DNA of 64,000 nucleotides, taken from Strobilurus pachycystidiatus. Its lineage: Eukaryota; Basidiomycota; Agaricomycetes; Agaricales; Physalacriaceae. Positions 35,505 through 48,486 of the stretch are shown here, piece by piece; the stretch's first letter is position 1; each line of letters opens with the position of its first letter. The DNA is taken from positions 248,001-312,000 of the forward strand of contig JAHLMK010000028.1 of the NCBI GenBank assembly GCA_019915135.1, read 5' to 3'. Made by a program: the position numbers and the translations under genes. The notes beneath the pieces were generated by a model, which searched no databases, was not told where the DNA came from, and saw only the letters and a program-made list of their open reading frames with translations.

Positions 35505-36420
35505 TCCGCGCACAGTGGCAAAGCAGCGCCATGGGCAGCCACAACACCGTAAACCTCCAGCAGACAGTCGGCGGCGCCATTGGCAGCCACGACATCCGCG
35601 CACAAAAAGCAGCGCCATCGGCAGCCACAACACCGTAAACCTCCAACAGACAGTCGGCGGCGCCATTGGCAGCCACGACAGCGCCATCGGCAGCCACAAC
35701 ACCGTGAATCTCCAACAGACAGTCGGCGGCGCCATTGGCAGCCACGACATCCGCGCACACTAGCAAAGCAGCGCCATCGGCAGCCACAACACCGTAAACC
35801 TCCAACAGACAGTCGGCGGCGCCATTGGCAGCCACGACATCCGCGCACAAAAAGCAGCGCCATCGGCAGCCACAACACCGTAAACCTCCAACAGACAGTC
35901 GGCGGCGCCATTGGCAGCCACGACAGCGCCATCGGCAGCCACAACACCGTGAATCTCCAACAGACAGTCGGCGGCGCCATTGGCAGCCACGACATCCGCG
36001 CACACTAGCAAAGCAGCGCCATGGGCAGCCACAACACCGTAAACCTCCAGCAGACAGTCGGCGGTGCCATTGGCAGCCACGACATCCGCGCACAAAAAGC
36101 AGCGCCATCGGCAGCCACAACACCGTAAACCTCCAACAGACAGTCGGCGGCGCCATTGGCAGCCACGACAGCGCCATCGGCAGCCACAACACCGTGAATC
36201 TCCAACAGACAGTCGGCGGCGCCATTGGCAGCCACGACATCCGCGCACACTAGCAAAGCAGCGCCATCGGCAGCCACAACACCGTAAACCTCCAACAGAC
36301 AGTCGGCGGCGCCATTGGCAGCCACGACAGCGCCATCGGCAGCCACAACACCGTGAATCTCCAACAGACAGTCGGCGGCGCCATTGGCAGCCACGACATC
36401 CGCGCACAAAAAGCGGCAGC
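35505..36420. repeat. Hierarchical satellite, 245-bp higher-order repeat of three subunit types
   Basis: A tandem array of units of about 69-91 bp that share a core from AGCGCCATCGGCAGCCACAA to GGCGGCGCCATTGGCAGCCA. Three types differ in their 5' joint: A (CCGCGCACACTAGCAAAGC), B (CCGCGCACAAAAAGC) and C (no joint, GTGAATCT variant). The order is A-B-C, A-B-C, A-B-C, A-C, then a partial B, so A-B-C forms a 245-bp higher-order repeat. Each core itself holds two half-repeats, GCGCCATCGGCAGCCACAAC and GCGCCATTGGCAGCCACGAC. Long ORFs on both strands here are artefacts of the repeat lacking stops. No protein is supported. Confidence 0.93.
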
Positions 36421-36429
36421 CACACCGCC

Positions 36430-38990
36430 GTAAAGCAGATGAGCTGGCAGATAATCAGCGGACACTGGCAAGCTCCTGTAAACAAAGAGTCAGACATCAG
36501 ACTGCCCCGAGTTCGATCGTGAGAGTTTCTGTCTTGACGAGCGACCATCACCTGCGCAATCCGCTCTTGATGCAATACGCCTCCCCCGTCACACCGAACC
36601 ATCGTTATTTTCCCGTAACGGGGACTGCACGACGCTGGGGGTAACTCTCTGCGCGGCGATGCTGCCGTAAAGGCGGTTTGCGATAACATGGGATGGTGCT
36701 GCAGCGGCTGGCTGGTCATATTCTTGGGAATAGCGCGAGTCGGTACGCCCTTGCTCGTCGTCCCTTCTCCCGTTGAGAGCTAGGCTTACTTATTCTGAGA
36801 CAGATTCATTGGTTTGCAGGAGCCGGCTCCTTCCGCCCCGTCGCCCCCGCCATCGCTTTACAGCCCATGTCGTGCCATATGTCTATCTCCCTCGCAAAGG
36901 CGCGTGGGTTAGAGCGAACTCCACCTGCACGTCGTCTACCAAGGTAGACGCCGCCGCCATGTAAGCCGTGTTTTGCCGTCTGCGAACTTGTAGTAAGTCG
37001 CACCGCGTCTTCCCGGTCTCCCCCCCCTATAAAGCACTTGGGGTTTTGCTGATCTTCAGACAGTTTCATTGCCAGGATGGATGCCAACGGAACCTCCGCC
37101 ATGGCGTCGTTGTTCGTATCTATCCAGAGCTCGACGCTGGTTGAACAGGTACGAAAACACTCAGCATTGTCACCCCTCGTTGACACCTCCCTCCCAGGCT
37201 CTTGCGTCTTCTTGACCCACTTTACCCCCACCCGCATTGCGGTAAGTCGTGTTTTTCAACTGCCTCCGTTACCTGCTCATATTCTTCTAGACACGCTCCT
37301 CCGCTGGTATTTCCCGCTTCTTGGTCTGGTCCTTTCCCTGCCCTTTTCTTGGCTCCATTCACCTTCGTCGGCCCAGTCTCGTAAGCTAGGTAAGCTCGGA
37401 GGCAAGGCGAATGACTTCATGCTGACCGTGTCATGTAGGCTGTTGACGTCCGGCTTGGCGAGGAGGCGGATCGTAGACTACATGCTGTACCGCGTAGATA
37501 TTTCCCTTGAGTGTTGCGAAAGGCTCGATGGCGCAGGCGCCGCGGAAGTGTCCTGACTGTGAGTATGTGCTAACCGAAGGTATTAGGGGAAGCCCTCTCC
37601 CCCATTCCACTGAGCCTCGTCTCGTCCCAGTCCCTTCTTCGTTACCGCCGCCGCCCTGACCCCCAACACTTGACGCCTCTGATGCGGAGCCTGGCGTGAC
37701 CTTTCCCCCCCCCCCCAGAAGAAGCGCAAGCCAAGAACGTTGGAATCCGCGTTGGAATTCAAGAGACGAAAGCAAGCCGATCAGGGGCAACGCCGTGAGG
37801 CTGGTCGTCCTGCCGACCTGGCTCTTCACGATGGCGTCAAAGAGGTTTCGAGGAAACGGAAGCTTGAAAAGATATCCTTGTCCGTCCCTGATTTTGGCGC
37901 TGCCTCTCTTCCTGCTGCCATGGGCGGATGGGTTGAGAAAGTCAGTGGTTCCATCCTGAGAAGCATGATCTCGACTCCGTCAGGTAGTTCTTTGGGAGGG
38001 ATCCTCGAGCCATCCTGTCATCGACTCAGGAAACCATATATTCATGATCCTGGGAGCGAGGCCACAGTGACACTGACTGCCGACCTTCCATATGGTGGTG
38101 TCGCATTACTGCCCTTGCGAACTACAATTCTAAAAAGGGCGGCCATCCCATTCTCTGGGATCTAGGCTTGGCCAGAGGTTCCCCTCTGGCCCGTCAATTT
38201 TTACTCCTTCCGCCATCCTCGTGCACGGAAATCTGTTAATTGGAAGCCCCAGTAATGGAACACGGGGTCGTGACGTTGGAGAGACGAGCGAGCCGGATAT
38301 ACACAGACTTCATGTTCGATCATAGTCTCACTTTGCCGTCCCATCTCTTCAGCAAGCCCATACTTACCATCAGATGTACTTCAAACACGCCTCTGTTAAA
38401 CACATAAGTAGACGCGCCATATAGTCAGAAAAACAGCGCCTGCACAGTCACCGGACGGGATAATGGAAATGGGAAGGTTTGGCATCATAGTATTGTACAG
38501 GTTTGCTGCTGAAAGCGTATGAGCCATAAAGCAGAGAAGATGAGGCAGTATCACGTACTCGTCCGCACACTCAACCGTTAGCAAAGTACTACGAAGCACA
38601 CAGGATGCCAAGGAATTGTGAATGGTGCGAAGCGTAAGCGATGAAGACAGCGCTGAGGCGTATACTATACACGCGAAGGGCAGTCGTAACCTAAATTAGT
38701 AAAATTACAGACCATGATCAGGAAAGGCCCGTGCCGACTATATGGATAGGACAGAATAGCTAGTTTCATTATCATTCTTCCGTGATGACTTTTGGTCAAC
38801 CACGATGGGAGTGAGTGAATGAAGGTTTTCCGCGGATGCCCGCGGTCACACACAGGCGTGATTCCGGCCCTCGTCCTCAGCAAGATTGCGAACGGCGATT
38901 CAAGTCGCCGCCTCCGCTTGCTAAGCAGAGTGGGACAACTAGAAGTGACGCCCACATTCTTCTGCGATCTATACCAGAATCTTCACATCC
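36430..38990. other. No recognised gene; homopolymer tract
   Basis: Several open frames on the plus strand (for example 37077-37556 and 37740-38165, the latter with RKRKLEKISLSVPDFGA) have plausible codon use and GT..AG signals around them. I find no family and cannot join them. A run of ten C lies at about 37707. A small unannotated gene is possible at 37,070-38,165. Confidence 0.4.
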
Positions 38991-39007
38991 TCAAATTACC
39001 GCGCGCT

Positions 39008-40447
39008 CTACCAACAGCATACAGAGCCATATATAGGCACGTCGTAGAAGATTTTGAGCACTCTGTGTGCGAACATCGCCACCAGGCCAATTGTCTTACG
39101 TATGTAGACGATTCTCTTCAGCATTTCGGTCTCGCTGATCTGGCTCTTTGCGGCATCAATCAAGGACGGGTCAGCGTCAGTGAGCTTGACCCAAACCTCC
39201 GCGCGCAAGGCGATCAGCTCGGTGGAGCCTTGGCAACCCAGCATTGCGTGCTCGGGGGTCTCCACTGCCGTTGTGCACAGTCTACAAAGTCGTAAATACC
39301 TTGGTGTGTGCGTATGCCCTTTCCTCCGCATCTCCTCAATTGCAAGGTGATGGTGGGACAGCATGATGTCCGTGATTGCGCGCCTATGGTCAACGTTCTC
39401 GACCAGCAGGTAATGGCGTAAGCACGAGGCAATCTGCGCCGGTGACTTCTTTTCCTTCTCGCGTGGCTCTACACGGCCCCATAGTAGATAGAGTTTGTCA
39501 GAACGATTTTCGGTCTCCCTCAGTAACCAATTGAAAAGACACGATCTCACAAGTCCACCATAGTCACTGACATATTGAGGTGTCAATGCATTGATGTCGA
39601 GTTCGAACGGTAGGTCTTCTGCAAAAGGGAGCAAGCGTGCTGCCTTGAGGACGTCTCCGAAATAGCAGCGTTGACGGCGTGGGTGCAAGTCAAAACTGCT
39701 CTCGATGCCGAGACGGGCTACATGGCCAGGTTGACAGGCGAGTGCATAGCGCATTTGCTCTAGGGTGGCAAGGAAGCGGCGAACCTCGATGGGCATGATT
39801 CCGGTCTCCGTGTATAATGGCACTATCATGGAGGACGAGTGAATTTGCAAAGCACGGCGAAGATATTTGAGTTGCACTGTTCGGAGCTTATGGACAAGTC
39901 CGACTTGAGTATCCGGCATAACATCGGCCCCGTGCATTAGGTGGCAGTCGACGCGAGCCATGTATTGCCGAAGCGCGTCAGTCACTGAGAGCGATCCCAT
40001 CCTGTCCTCGACGGCCCAAATGCTGTGAGCATAGTAGCGTGCGGTTGAGGCTTTCAGGATGTAGTGCTGTTTCAGGAGATTCTGGCGCGGGACAGAGGAG
40101 AAGACCACTCCGACATACTTCTCTTTGACCGAGTACTTGAGTGCAACCCCGGCAAAGAAGAAGACAGGGAGTGGGGTATTGGCGGGGACACCAAAGGCCA
40201 TTGCCACAGTCTTGATCCTGTTGATTACAATGAAATTGACTCGTGCCCACTGTTGCAGAGCGTCGAGCTTTCCCTGCAGTCCTTCTGGGGCGTACGACAA
40301 CTGGAGCATGTCATCGGCATGTGCCAGAATGGTGACTATAGTACCCGCCAAGCGGACATCGTCTTTGTGGAATGGCATTTCCAGATCGGACAAGAAGAGA
40401 TTCCAGAATCCAGAGAGCCGGCGAGGAGGTATCTCCGGTAGAGTCAC
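39008..40447 (-). mobile_element. Non-LTR retrotransposon (LINE) reverse transcriptase, 5'-truncated
   Basis: One long minus-strand frame begins inside the reverse transcriptase palm. It holds TILAHADDMLQLSYAPEGLQ (the A/F-X-D-D catalytic box; two of the three catalytic Asp), KYVGVVF, DCHLMHGADVMPDTQ and PLYTETGIMPIEVRRF. It ends with the zinc-knuckle-like CRLCTTAVETPEHAMLGC of LINE C-termini. The fingers and the first catalytic Asp box that should precede the ADD box are missing, as is any endonuclease domain, so this is a 5'-truncated copy. The remaining 479 codons have no stop, so the insertion is rather young. No poly(A) or target duplication is obvious at either end. Confidence 0.88.
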
Positions 40448-40623
40448 AAACGTGTGAATAGTGGATGCAGAGTGGCCGATCGTTCACGCTGCCCGCCGAA
40501 ACTTGCCCGCCGAAACTTTCCCTGTTACCACGACAAGGGGTTTTGCTAGCGCTTTTTAGGTACAGCCGAGACCCGTCGTTTCCCTCACTCTTTAAAACAA
40601 CTCCGCCCGACCATCAATGCGGC

Positions 40624-43143
40624 ATGTCTGACTCCAAGGCCGATCTTATACGTTCTGTCCTGGAAACGACCTGGAACGAGTTCAATGAGTGGGAACAAAA
40701 GGATTGCAAGAATGCTATAATGGCTCTTGCTACACCTAATCCGGGTCTGTATGATCACATTGAACAGAATGCTGCTTCGCGCCCATCAGGACAAATTCTG
40801 CCAGACGACGGCGATACGGTCCTGAAGGTGCATCATATCGAGGGCTCTTCAGCCACTTCAGCCACTGTGGTATTTGCGCCAGTCAAGGTCATCGTTGTCC
40901 AGAATGACCTACCCGCCGCCTCTCCGTACGAATCGTCACCGTTGACGACTCGAAACATCTTCACTGGCGACGATTCCGACGACTTGCCATTCATTCCTTT
41001 CGCGGATGACAAAACCTTCGACTTGGGGAGCCACGCTATGCGACATAAGCGCTTCGCCTGGGACGATGATTACGATCCTAATAGTAAGTCGCCGCTGCTT
41101 CGGCGCCTCCGTCCCTACTGAGAAATTTATGTCCCGACAGTCGAGGTCGTCGTGATGGAGGCATCCCGCCGGATAGAGTCTCTTCACGAGATCTCGTTCG
41201 CTGAGATCGATGCCACCGGAATCATGCCACTCAGATTGTGCAGCAGCGACACTGACGGGCCCGGACTGATGTCCAATTATGCGACAAGGTCAGTCATCTT
41301 GACCCTCTGTGCACAAACGAGTCTGAACAAATGCAGAGATCATTTGGCCTGGCCAGCGTCCACACCAGAGGAGTCATTGGGGCCACGGTCATCTGAACAG
41401 CCAGCGTCGCTGCTGGAACGATTCACATCATCGACTACGCTGTTCTGCAGCAACTTGAACTGTCTAACTAGCCTGTGTATGACCCACCGACGAGGTGTGT
41501 TCTTGCCACTCTACTTGTGCATAGAGAGAGGCCTAATGTAACTCAATGTGGAACAGCGTCCAGTGAATACCCCATTGAGCAGGCGAAGCTTTCCAGTAGC
41601 AAGCTCCTCAAGAAGTGTGTGGAGCCTTGCAGCCACCTGTGTTTCTCGATCGAGGATCCGAAGGATGAAACTGAGCAGTCCACTGACACTGGTGTCATAG
41701 CAACCCCTAACGAGATGGATATAGTCCAGCTGCCCGAGTGGAGTGTCGATGATGTTGATGTGTTGAAGTTCACGCTACGCTACTCCCCGGACCTTTCCCC
41801 ATGCGATTTAGCTGTCATATGCAGGAAGCCGTGTCGAGAGGTTTGCACTTCAGAGTCTCATACCTGGCATTACTGAGGAACAAGCAGGTCTTCCAATACC
41901 GCAAGAACATCATACCGGATGATTCTATCCCAAAGCGAGTGCGCACATACAAGCAAGGTCCTTGACTTTGTCTGGTCTTGATTATTTTTACTGACCACAC
42001 CGCTCGTAGATATGACTGATATCCTCCTCCAGTGAGTTATTGTGACCTCTGTATTCCGATACAAGGGTTTTGAAATGACTGCGGGATAGCAACGAGCCCT
42101 GTGCACATCCAGGACAATGCACGGATGACCATTGTCCATGCTACGCGAACGGCACTTACTGCGAAGCGGCTTGTCGATGCGAACATCAACCTTGTGCGTG
42201 CCGCCTCCTGCGCTACAACAGACACTATGTCAACATATCTCAGGTGTACGACTGCGAAGAAATTGCGCCTGCAAAAGAAATTGCAGCTCCAAATCCTGTC
42301 CATGTTTTGCGGCGGGCATGGAATGCGATCCGGAGGGCTGCACAACATGTGAGACTGCGTAAGTGTGCTTTACTTCTATGAAGCCTATGATACTGAGGCT
42401 CCGGCTTCCGTTGTTTAAGAAGTAAGTTGGGTTCAAACACTTTGTCCGCTTGAATGCTGACCATCTATGTAGACCTGGAGAGTGGGAGATGCAGGAACAA
42501 TGCTATACAACGGGGTGTAAACAAGGTGTTTCATTCACCATTGATCTCATAGCCGATACTGACATGATAGGTAGCTTGTCAAAGTTAAAGAAAGCCACCA
42601 CGGTCGGGGACTCTTTGCCGGCGAAGCCATAAAGAAAGGCAACTTCATAGCCGGTAGGCCGGTTTCTATTCTCGGCCGGCTTCTTTGGTTTACAAGACCT
42701 GATCAAGAATATGTTGGTGAACTGGTATATGAGCCGACCGTCGAGTCCAGAAGGTGAAAGTGAACTCGATTTTGAATGGCTTCGTGCTGAGTACCGCTGC
42801 AGTGACCTTACAAATCACCGAGGGCGTAACTATTTCTTTCAACTTGACAGCGAACTCGCGATCGACAGCGCCTATGTTTCGAACGAGACCAGGTACATCA
42901 ACCATAGCGAAGATGCAGCCAATTGTCATCCAGAGGGTGGGTTCAATGCTTTTGGGTTTGAGAGCATTGGCTTACAATTGGGCAGTCAAACTCGTCAACG
43001 GAGAGCAACGAATTGGGTTCTATGCCAGTGAGTAGTTCTTCGAGTATGGTGTGTGCTCTTACAACTTGTGTCTGACAGGCAGGTATATCAAAGTCGAAGA
43101 GGAGATCCTTTTCAACTACGGGATGAATTTTTTTCTTGACTGA
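40624..43143 (+). CDS. E(z)-type histone methyltransferase (CXC-SET)
   Basis: The ATG at 40624 begins MSDSKADLIRSVLETTWNEF. Exons 1-4 (40624-41083, 41141-41288, 41337-41494, then from 41557) join in frame. Before the CXC region lies LFCSNLNCLTSLCMTH, like the Cys/His block ahead of CXC in E(z). The CXC domain reads NEPCAHPGQCTDDHCPCYAN, CEAACRCEHQPC, CACKRNCSSKSCPCFAAGME and CDPEGCTTC. The SET domain reads VKVKESHHGRGLFAGEAIKK, EYVGELVYEPTVESR, NHRGRNYFFQLDSELAIDSA, ETRYINHSEDAANCHPE, VKLVNGEQRIGFYAS and YIKVEEEILFNYGMNFF, with the NH and Y catalytic residues present. These proteins methylate histone H3 Lys27 in Polycomb complex PRC2. Nearly every intron here has GT..AG ends and correct phase; only the join after CTTCETA is one base out. 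The protein is short for the family but looks functional. Confidence 0.85.
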
Positions 43144-44297
<1,154 letters not shown>

Positions 44298-44944
44298 CTA
44301 TGCCTGAACCCGAACGGAATACGGCGACCTTCGACTGACTGCTGCCCCACACAAACCGACATCTGCGAGATGTTGATGAAGGGACCCTTGTTGTCGTCCT
44401 TCAAGTTCTGCTGCGCATAGCGACCAGACGTATCACGAGCCAAGTTGAGCTCGCGCTCAACCATACTCTCGAAGGACTCTCGAATCGTCATACCGGGGGA
44501 GGGCTTCAGTCGGTCGTGTGTCGCGTCCTCGATAATCTCCTGCACGCGGACCTTCTTCTCGGCAATGGTAGCAGTGATGTGGCTCGTCGTTTTCTTGTCG
44601 CCGATGGTGTCCCCGGTACCGATACTGAAACCGTTATGGAACAGCGAGTAGTTCACCACCTGCTGTAGACCTGTGAAGAGTGTCCTCGTCGCGTCAGGGC
44701 CCTTCTCTCGGAACACGACATGCACCAGACCTCTTCTTCTCCACCACGCCGTAGATAATCTCCCCGTTCTCGATGAGGATACCATCATCATTAGACGTAT
44801 TAGGCGACTTGGGGTCCGAGGCGCGCGAAATATTGATGCCGCGAGGTATCGCCATGCTAAGAATCTGTGTACCGGTCCAAAGAGGCTTCGGCTTGATGAT
44901 AGCAGGCGTAGGGACCGCGCCATCCCAATCCGGCACCCACAGAA

Positions 44945-44952
44945 GGATATTT
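44945..44952. repeat. 8-bp target-site duplication, left copy
   Basis: GGATATTT, identical to 47027-47034. On the coding strand of RPB1 it is AAATATCC, the bases coding the end of QNI|LL. Removing the element and one copy restores the frame. Confidence 0.92.
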
Positions 44953-45028
44953 ATGAAAGGAGACCGACTATTCTTAAGAATTGTCGGTGAACGCCGGGAT
45001 AAAATAAGCCCCTCGACTTAGCTTATGT
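44953..45028 (+). repeat. Left terminal inverted repeat
   Basis: Begins ATGAAAGGAGACCGACTATT and includes TTGTCGGTGAACGCCGGGAT and CTCGACTTAGCTTATG. It pairs with 46950-47026 at roughly 80% identity with one gap. Confidence 0.88.
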
Positions 45029-46949
45029 TGAATGCAAGCACAGTACCCGCACATAAGTTGCCCTCCACTCAAGTCTGATCTAAAGTCATGACTTGAGATC
45101 TAGACCATGAGTTCGACTTGGGAGTACTTGAGATGAGATGAGCACAGCTTAAAACGAGCAACTGCCACTCAAGGACTAGCAAACACAAGTCGTAGGATAA
45201 GATAAATCGAAAGCACGTTAGTTTCGATTAGTTAGTGAAAGTAATTACTTGGATGACCGAATATTATCTAAACTGAGCAGCCTGGACACGTCCCAGAGTC
45301 AGCCGGGGGGATGTCGACATGGCACGCGATACTCACTTTGCCTGACAGTGCAACCTTATTAGTATTCTGCAGTCATCGGGAATCAGTCGCTGCCTTGTTG
45401 GTCATCGATGTTGTGGTCGTCCTTGCTCAAAGCCAACATTCTAGAAGGCTCGCTGGTATTGGCCGAGGTTCTTGCTGGTGATTGTCACGTTCCTGTCCTT
45501 TGGCACGGCCGCATCGCATCTGCCGTAGCTGTTCCCGTTCCTAGCGGTCGTATTCTGCCAAAGGGATTATCAGCATTTCCAAGTGGGTGACGCTTGTGCA
45601 CACAGGTTCGACCGTCGACGTCCTTTCAGGCAGACCACCTCGCGTCACTGAGCGTACATTCGTGTGATGGAGGGAGAACAAAGGTCGGACTTCGAAATTT
45701 TGTGAAACGTTCATTAACGCGGTGTTGTGCTATCCCGGCCCGATGCACTTTGCACATCAAACCGGCGCAGGCGCGTTGCCGTGATTGATGGCTTACGAAG
45801 CATTTGTTCTTTTTCTCCTACCACCACCACCGACGATGACAACAACTACCCACACGTCCGCGACGGCGACCACCCTCACATCTCTCGCGACGACCACACA
45901 CACACACACCTCTTCCATTAATGACTGTGCTTATATCTCCATCGACGAGACGACGACAACGGACAGCAAAGAGTCCGCCCTGAACGCGCCCTACAACTCT
46001 ACCATGTCGCGCTGCCCGCACTGCCTGGTGTCTGGGATGGAAGATTTAGTGTGAATTGTGGCCGGCGTTAAAGAAGGCAAGTGTTTACTCCTCATTTTTC
46101 CTCTCAGTTATCGCGCTCTGCTTTCTCTACATTTCCTTCTTTTTCCTTTACTCATGCTGATGGAATGACCAAGGACGTCCCGCCGGGGACCTCTCAGGCT
46201 GAGTCAACCAACCGTGACCGCCAAGGATGATTGTCTGCAGCACTTGCGGCCCCGGCGCGACTTTTCAGGTGAATCTTTGCGCCCCCGATTCGTATGCGAC
46301 TGACATCCGTGGCCAAAGGCCACAGTCGCAGGACAAAACTCATGTGTATCTGTATTGCATGACGACTACACCAACGTCCGCCCCAAGGGCAAGCCGAAAA
46401 GGACGACGACGGCCAGCTCAGTCTGTTTCTCGTCCCCGCATCGACCGACGATCTTGATGGCCCCGACATTACTACGATGTCGCGCAGCCCGCCCGCTGTA
46501 GCTGGTGCGTTGAATGTAGTGAACACGACCAGCGTCGAAACTGGACACAGCCTCGCCGGAGTTACGTGAACGGACGGACGGTCGGTCGATGCGGTTGTTT
46601 CACTTCTGATCCTCTTAACTGCATGCCCCCAGACTTGCTGGAGCTTGAGCCGCATCCAAGCAGCTCACTCGAGCGGACTTTGAGTCAAGTCGATCTTGAG
46701 GTTCAGGTGAGTTTCATCTTAAGTCCGACTCAAGTTGTCTCAGCTTAAGATTTCAGCGGGCTCAAGTCCAAAACTCTCAACTCAAGCCGAACGTAAGTCA
46801 AATTCAATGCTGGCGTTCCATGCGAGTCCAGCTTGAGTTTTAGTTATGGTTGAAGATAAGATCAGTCTAAAAATTAGTGCGTCTGTGCTAGATACAACAA
46901 AATATATATTGTTCCTATCAGTTCCATGAGCCAGATTTGAGCAGACCGA

Positions 46950-47026
46950 AAACATAAGACAAGTCGACAGGCTTTTCTTATCCCGGTGTTCACCGACAAA
47001 TCTTAAGAAAAGTCTGTCATCTTTTT
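46950..47026 (-). repeat. Right terminal inverted repeat
   Basis: On the minus strand it begins AAAAAGATGACAGACTTTTC and includes TTGTCGGTGAACACCGGGAT and GTCGACTTGTCTTATG. It is the partner of 44953-45028. Confidence 0.88.
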
Positions 47027-47034
47027 GGATATTT
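47027..47034. repeat. 8-bp target-site duplication, right copy
   Basis: GGATATTT, identical to 44945-44952. Confidence 0.92.
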
Positions 47035-47460
47035 TGGACCTGGTTCCAATCGAGGAAGCAATCTCGCAGAGTGAACTTCCGAATACCACAAAGTGTGTCC
47101 TGCACAATACCCATGACGGGCTTGTTCGCTTGTGGAGAAATGATCTGTTGTGTATAGAATTAACTTTGGGACATCTTCGGCATAACCAGAGCGCTTACCT
47201 GGCGGACGACGGATGCAATCTGACTCAGTTCGGCCCTAGTGTCTGCGCTCTGGGGGATACTAGAAGCTCGTGAGTAATGTCTCGAATGTGTTGAGAGGCA
47301 GGCAACATACTGCATGTTCATTTCGTCGCCATCGAAATTAGCATTGTAGGGCGGTGTACTGAAAGCAAGGAGATCAGCATCGCAGATATCGACGCTCTCC
47401 CTAACTTACACAGATAAATTAAGTCCAAAAGCTGCAAAATATTCGTCAGTTTTTAGGTCA

Positions 47461-47628
<168 letters not shown>

Positions 47629-48196
47629 TCAGGTGTCTCTCCACAACCCAACCGTATTGTAAGAAACCATCCGCCCTCTTGTTGTACCGCAAATCGATAC
47701 GTTCACCTGTATCACGAATCACATATCGTGCGCCAGGATATTCACGCGGTCCATTCCACACAAGCTCCTGAAGATATGCAATGTTATACGGCGTCACTGC
47801 ATGAAATGTCAGTCGCGGTGTGGTCAATGGAGTCAAAGGGCTTACCTCGCTCAGGATATGTCAAGTTCATCGCAATCGTCTTGGGCACGCCAACCTCGTC
47901 GAGCTCCAGGTTCGGGTCACCAGTAATGACCGTACCCGCAGAAAAGTCGACACGCTTCCCCATGAGATTCCCACGGAGACGACCTTCTTTGCCCTTTAGG
48001 CGCGCACGAATGGCCTTGATCGGACGACCAGATTTTTGGAGTGCCTGAGGTATACCAGCAATGTTATTGTCCATGTACGTCGCGACGTGGAACTGAGGAG
48101 AATGGTCAGAATATCATAAGCTCCAATTATGAAACAGCGTACCTGGAGAAGCTGCTCAAACTCGGTCGAGACGTGGGTGTATACGCATCACCCAGG

Positions 48197-48256
48197 CAAG
48201 TCGGCAGCGAAACGTTAAATCCGAATTCTCGGATTTAACGTTTTGCTGCCGACTTG
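48197..48256. repeat. 60-bp near-perfect palindrome
   Basis: Two 28-bp arms (CAAGTCGGCAGCGAAACGTT, then AAATCCGA, and its complement) differ at one base and are separated by only 4 bp (ATTC). The palindrome lies within 20 bp of where RPB1 similarity stops, so it may mark the breakpoint or be a tiny fold-back element. Confidence 0.92.
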
Positions 48257-48486
48257 CTTAGGTGCTCGGGTCACACGTGACCTTTTCCCGCTTGCTTCCT
48301 GCCGCCACGTCATTAAGCAGCAGCGGCGGGAACAGGCAGGTAAGTGCCCTCACCATCATTGTAGAGTAGAATAGATGTGAAATTTCACGGGTTCGAACGA
48401 ATTCCCGAATCAGTGAAAGCCTGAGCGCCAAATGGCAGCAGAAAAATGCAGGGAGAGTCCAGGTCGCTGATACAAATTTCTTCTAG

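Larger units (their letters stand above)
44953..47026. mobile_element. 2,074-bp TIR element inserted in the RPB1 relic
   Basis: The RPB1 reading frame ([15 protein letters not shown]) is cut by a 2,074-bp segment bounded by about 76-bp imperfect inverted repeats and a perfect 8-bp direct repeat, GGATATTT. Inside each end are clusters of the 7-mer CTTGAGT or its complement ACTCAAG (about 45065-45175 and 46690-46850), as expected for transposase-binding sites. The interior has no transposase-like frame; it holds low-complexity ORFs, for example Thr-rich at about 45835-46000. An 8-bp target duplication fits hAT, some Mutator-like and KDZ-type elements, so the superfamily stays open. It is most likely a non-autonomous copy. 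Confidence 0.88.

Noticed and set aside
35505..36420. CRISPR-like array
   Set aside because: Units are adjacent with no unique spacers, and the sequence is clearly eukaryotic.
35407..36719. Long ORFs on both strands (up to 319 codons)
   Set aside because: They arise because the satellite unit lacks stops; the same peptide repeats in several frames and on both strands.
44953..47026. The Thr-rich and Ser-rich ORFs inside the TIR element as transposase
   Set aside because: Low complexity, short, and without any DDE-type or zinc-finger motif.
48446..48486. Start of the Spt5-like gene at an upstream in-frame ATG (48446)
   Set aside because: That frame is not the one used by exon 1. The ATG at 48487 gives the acidic leader and joins exon 2 through a clean GT..AG intron.
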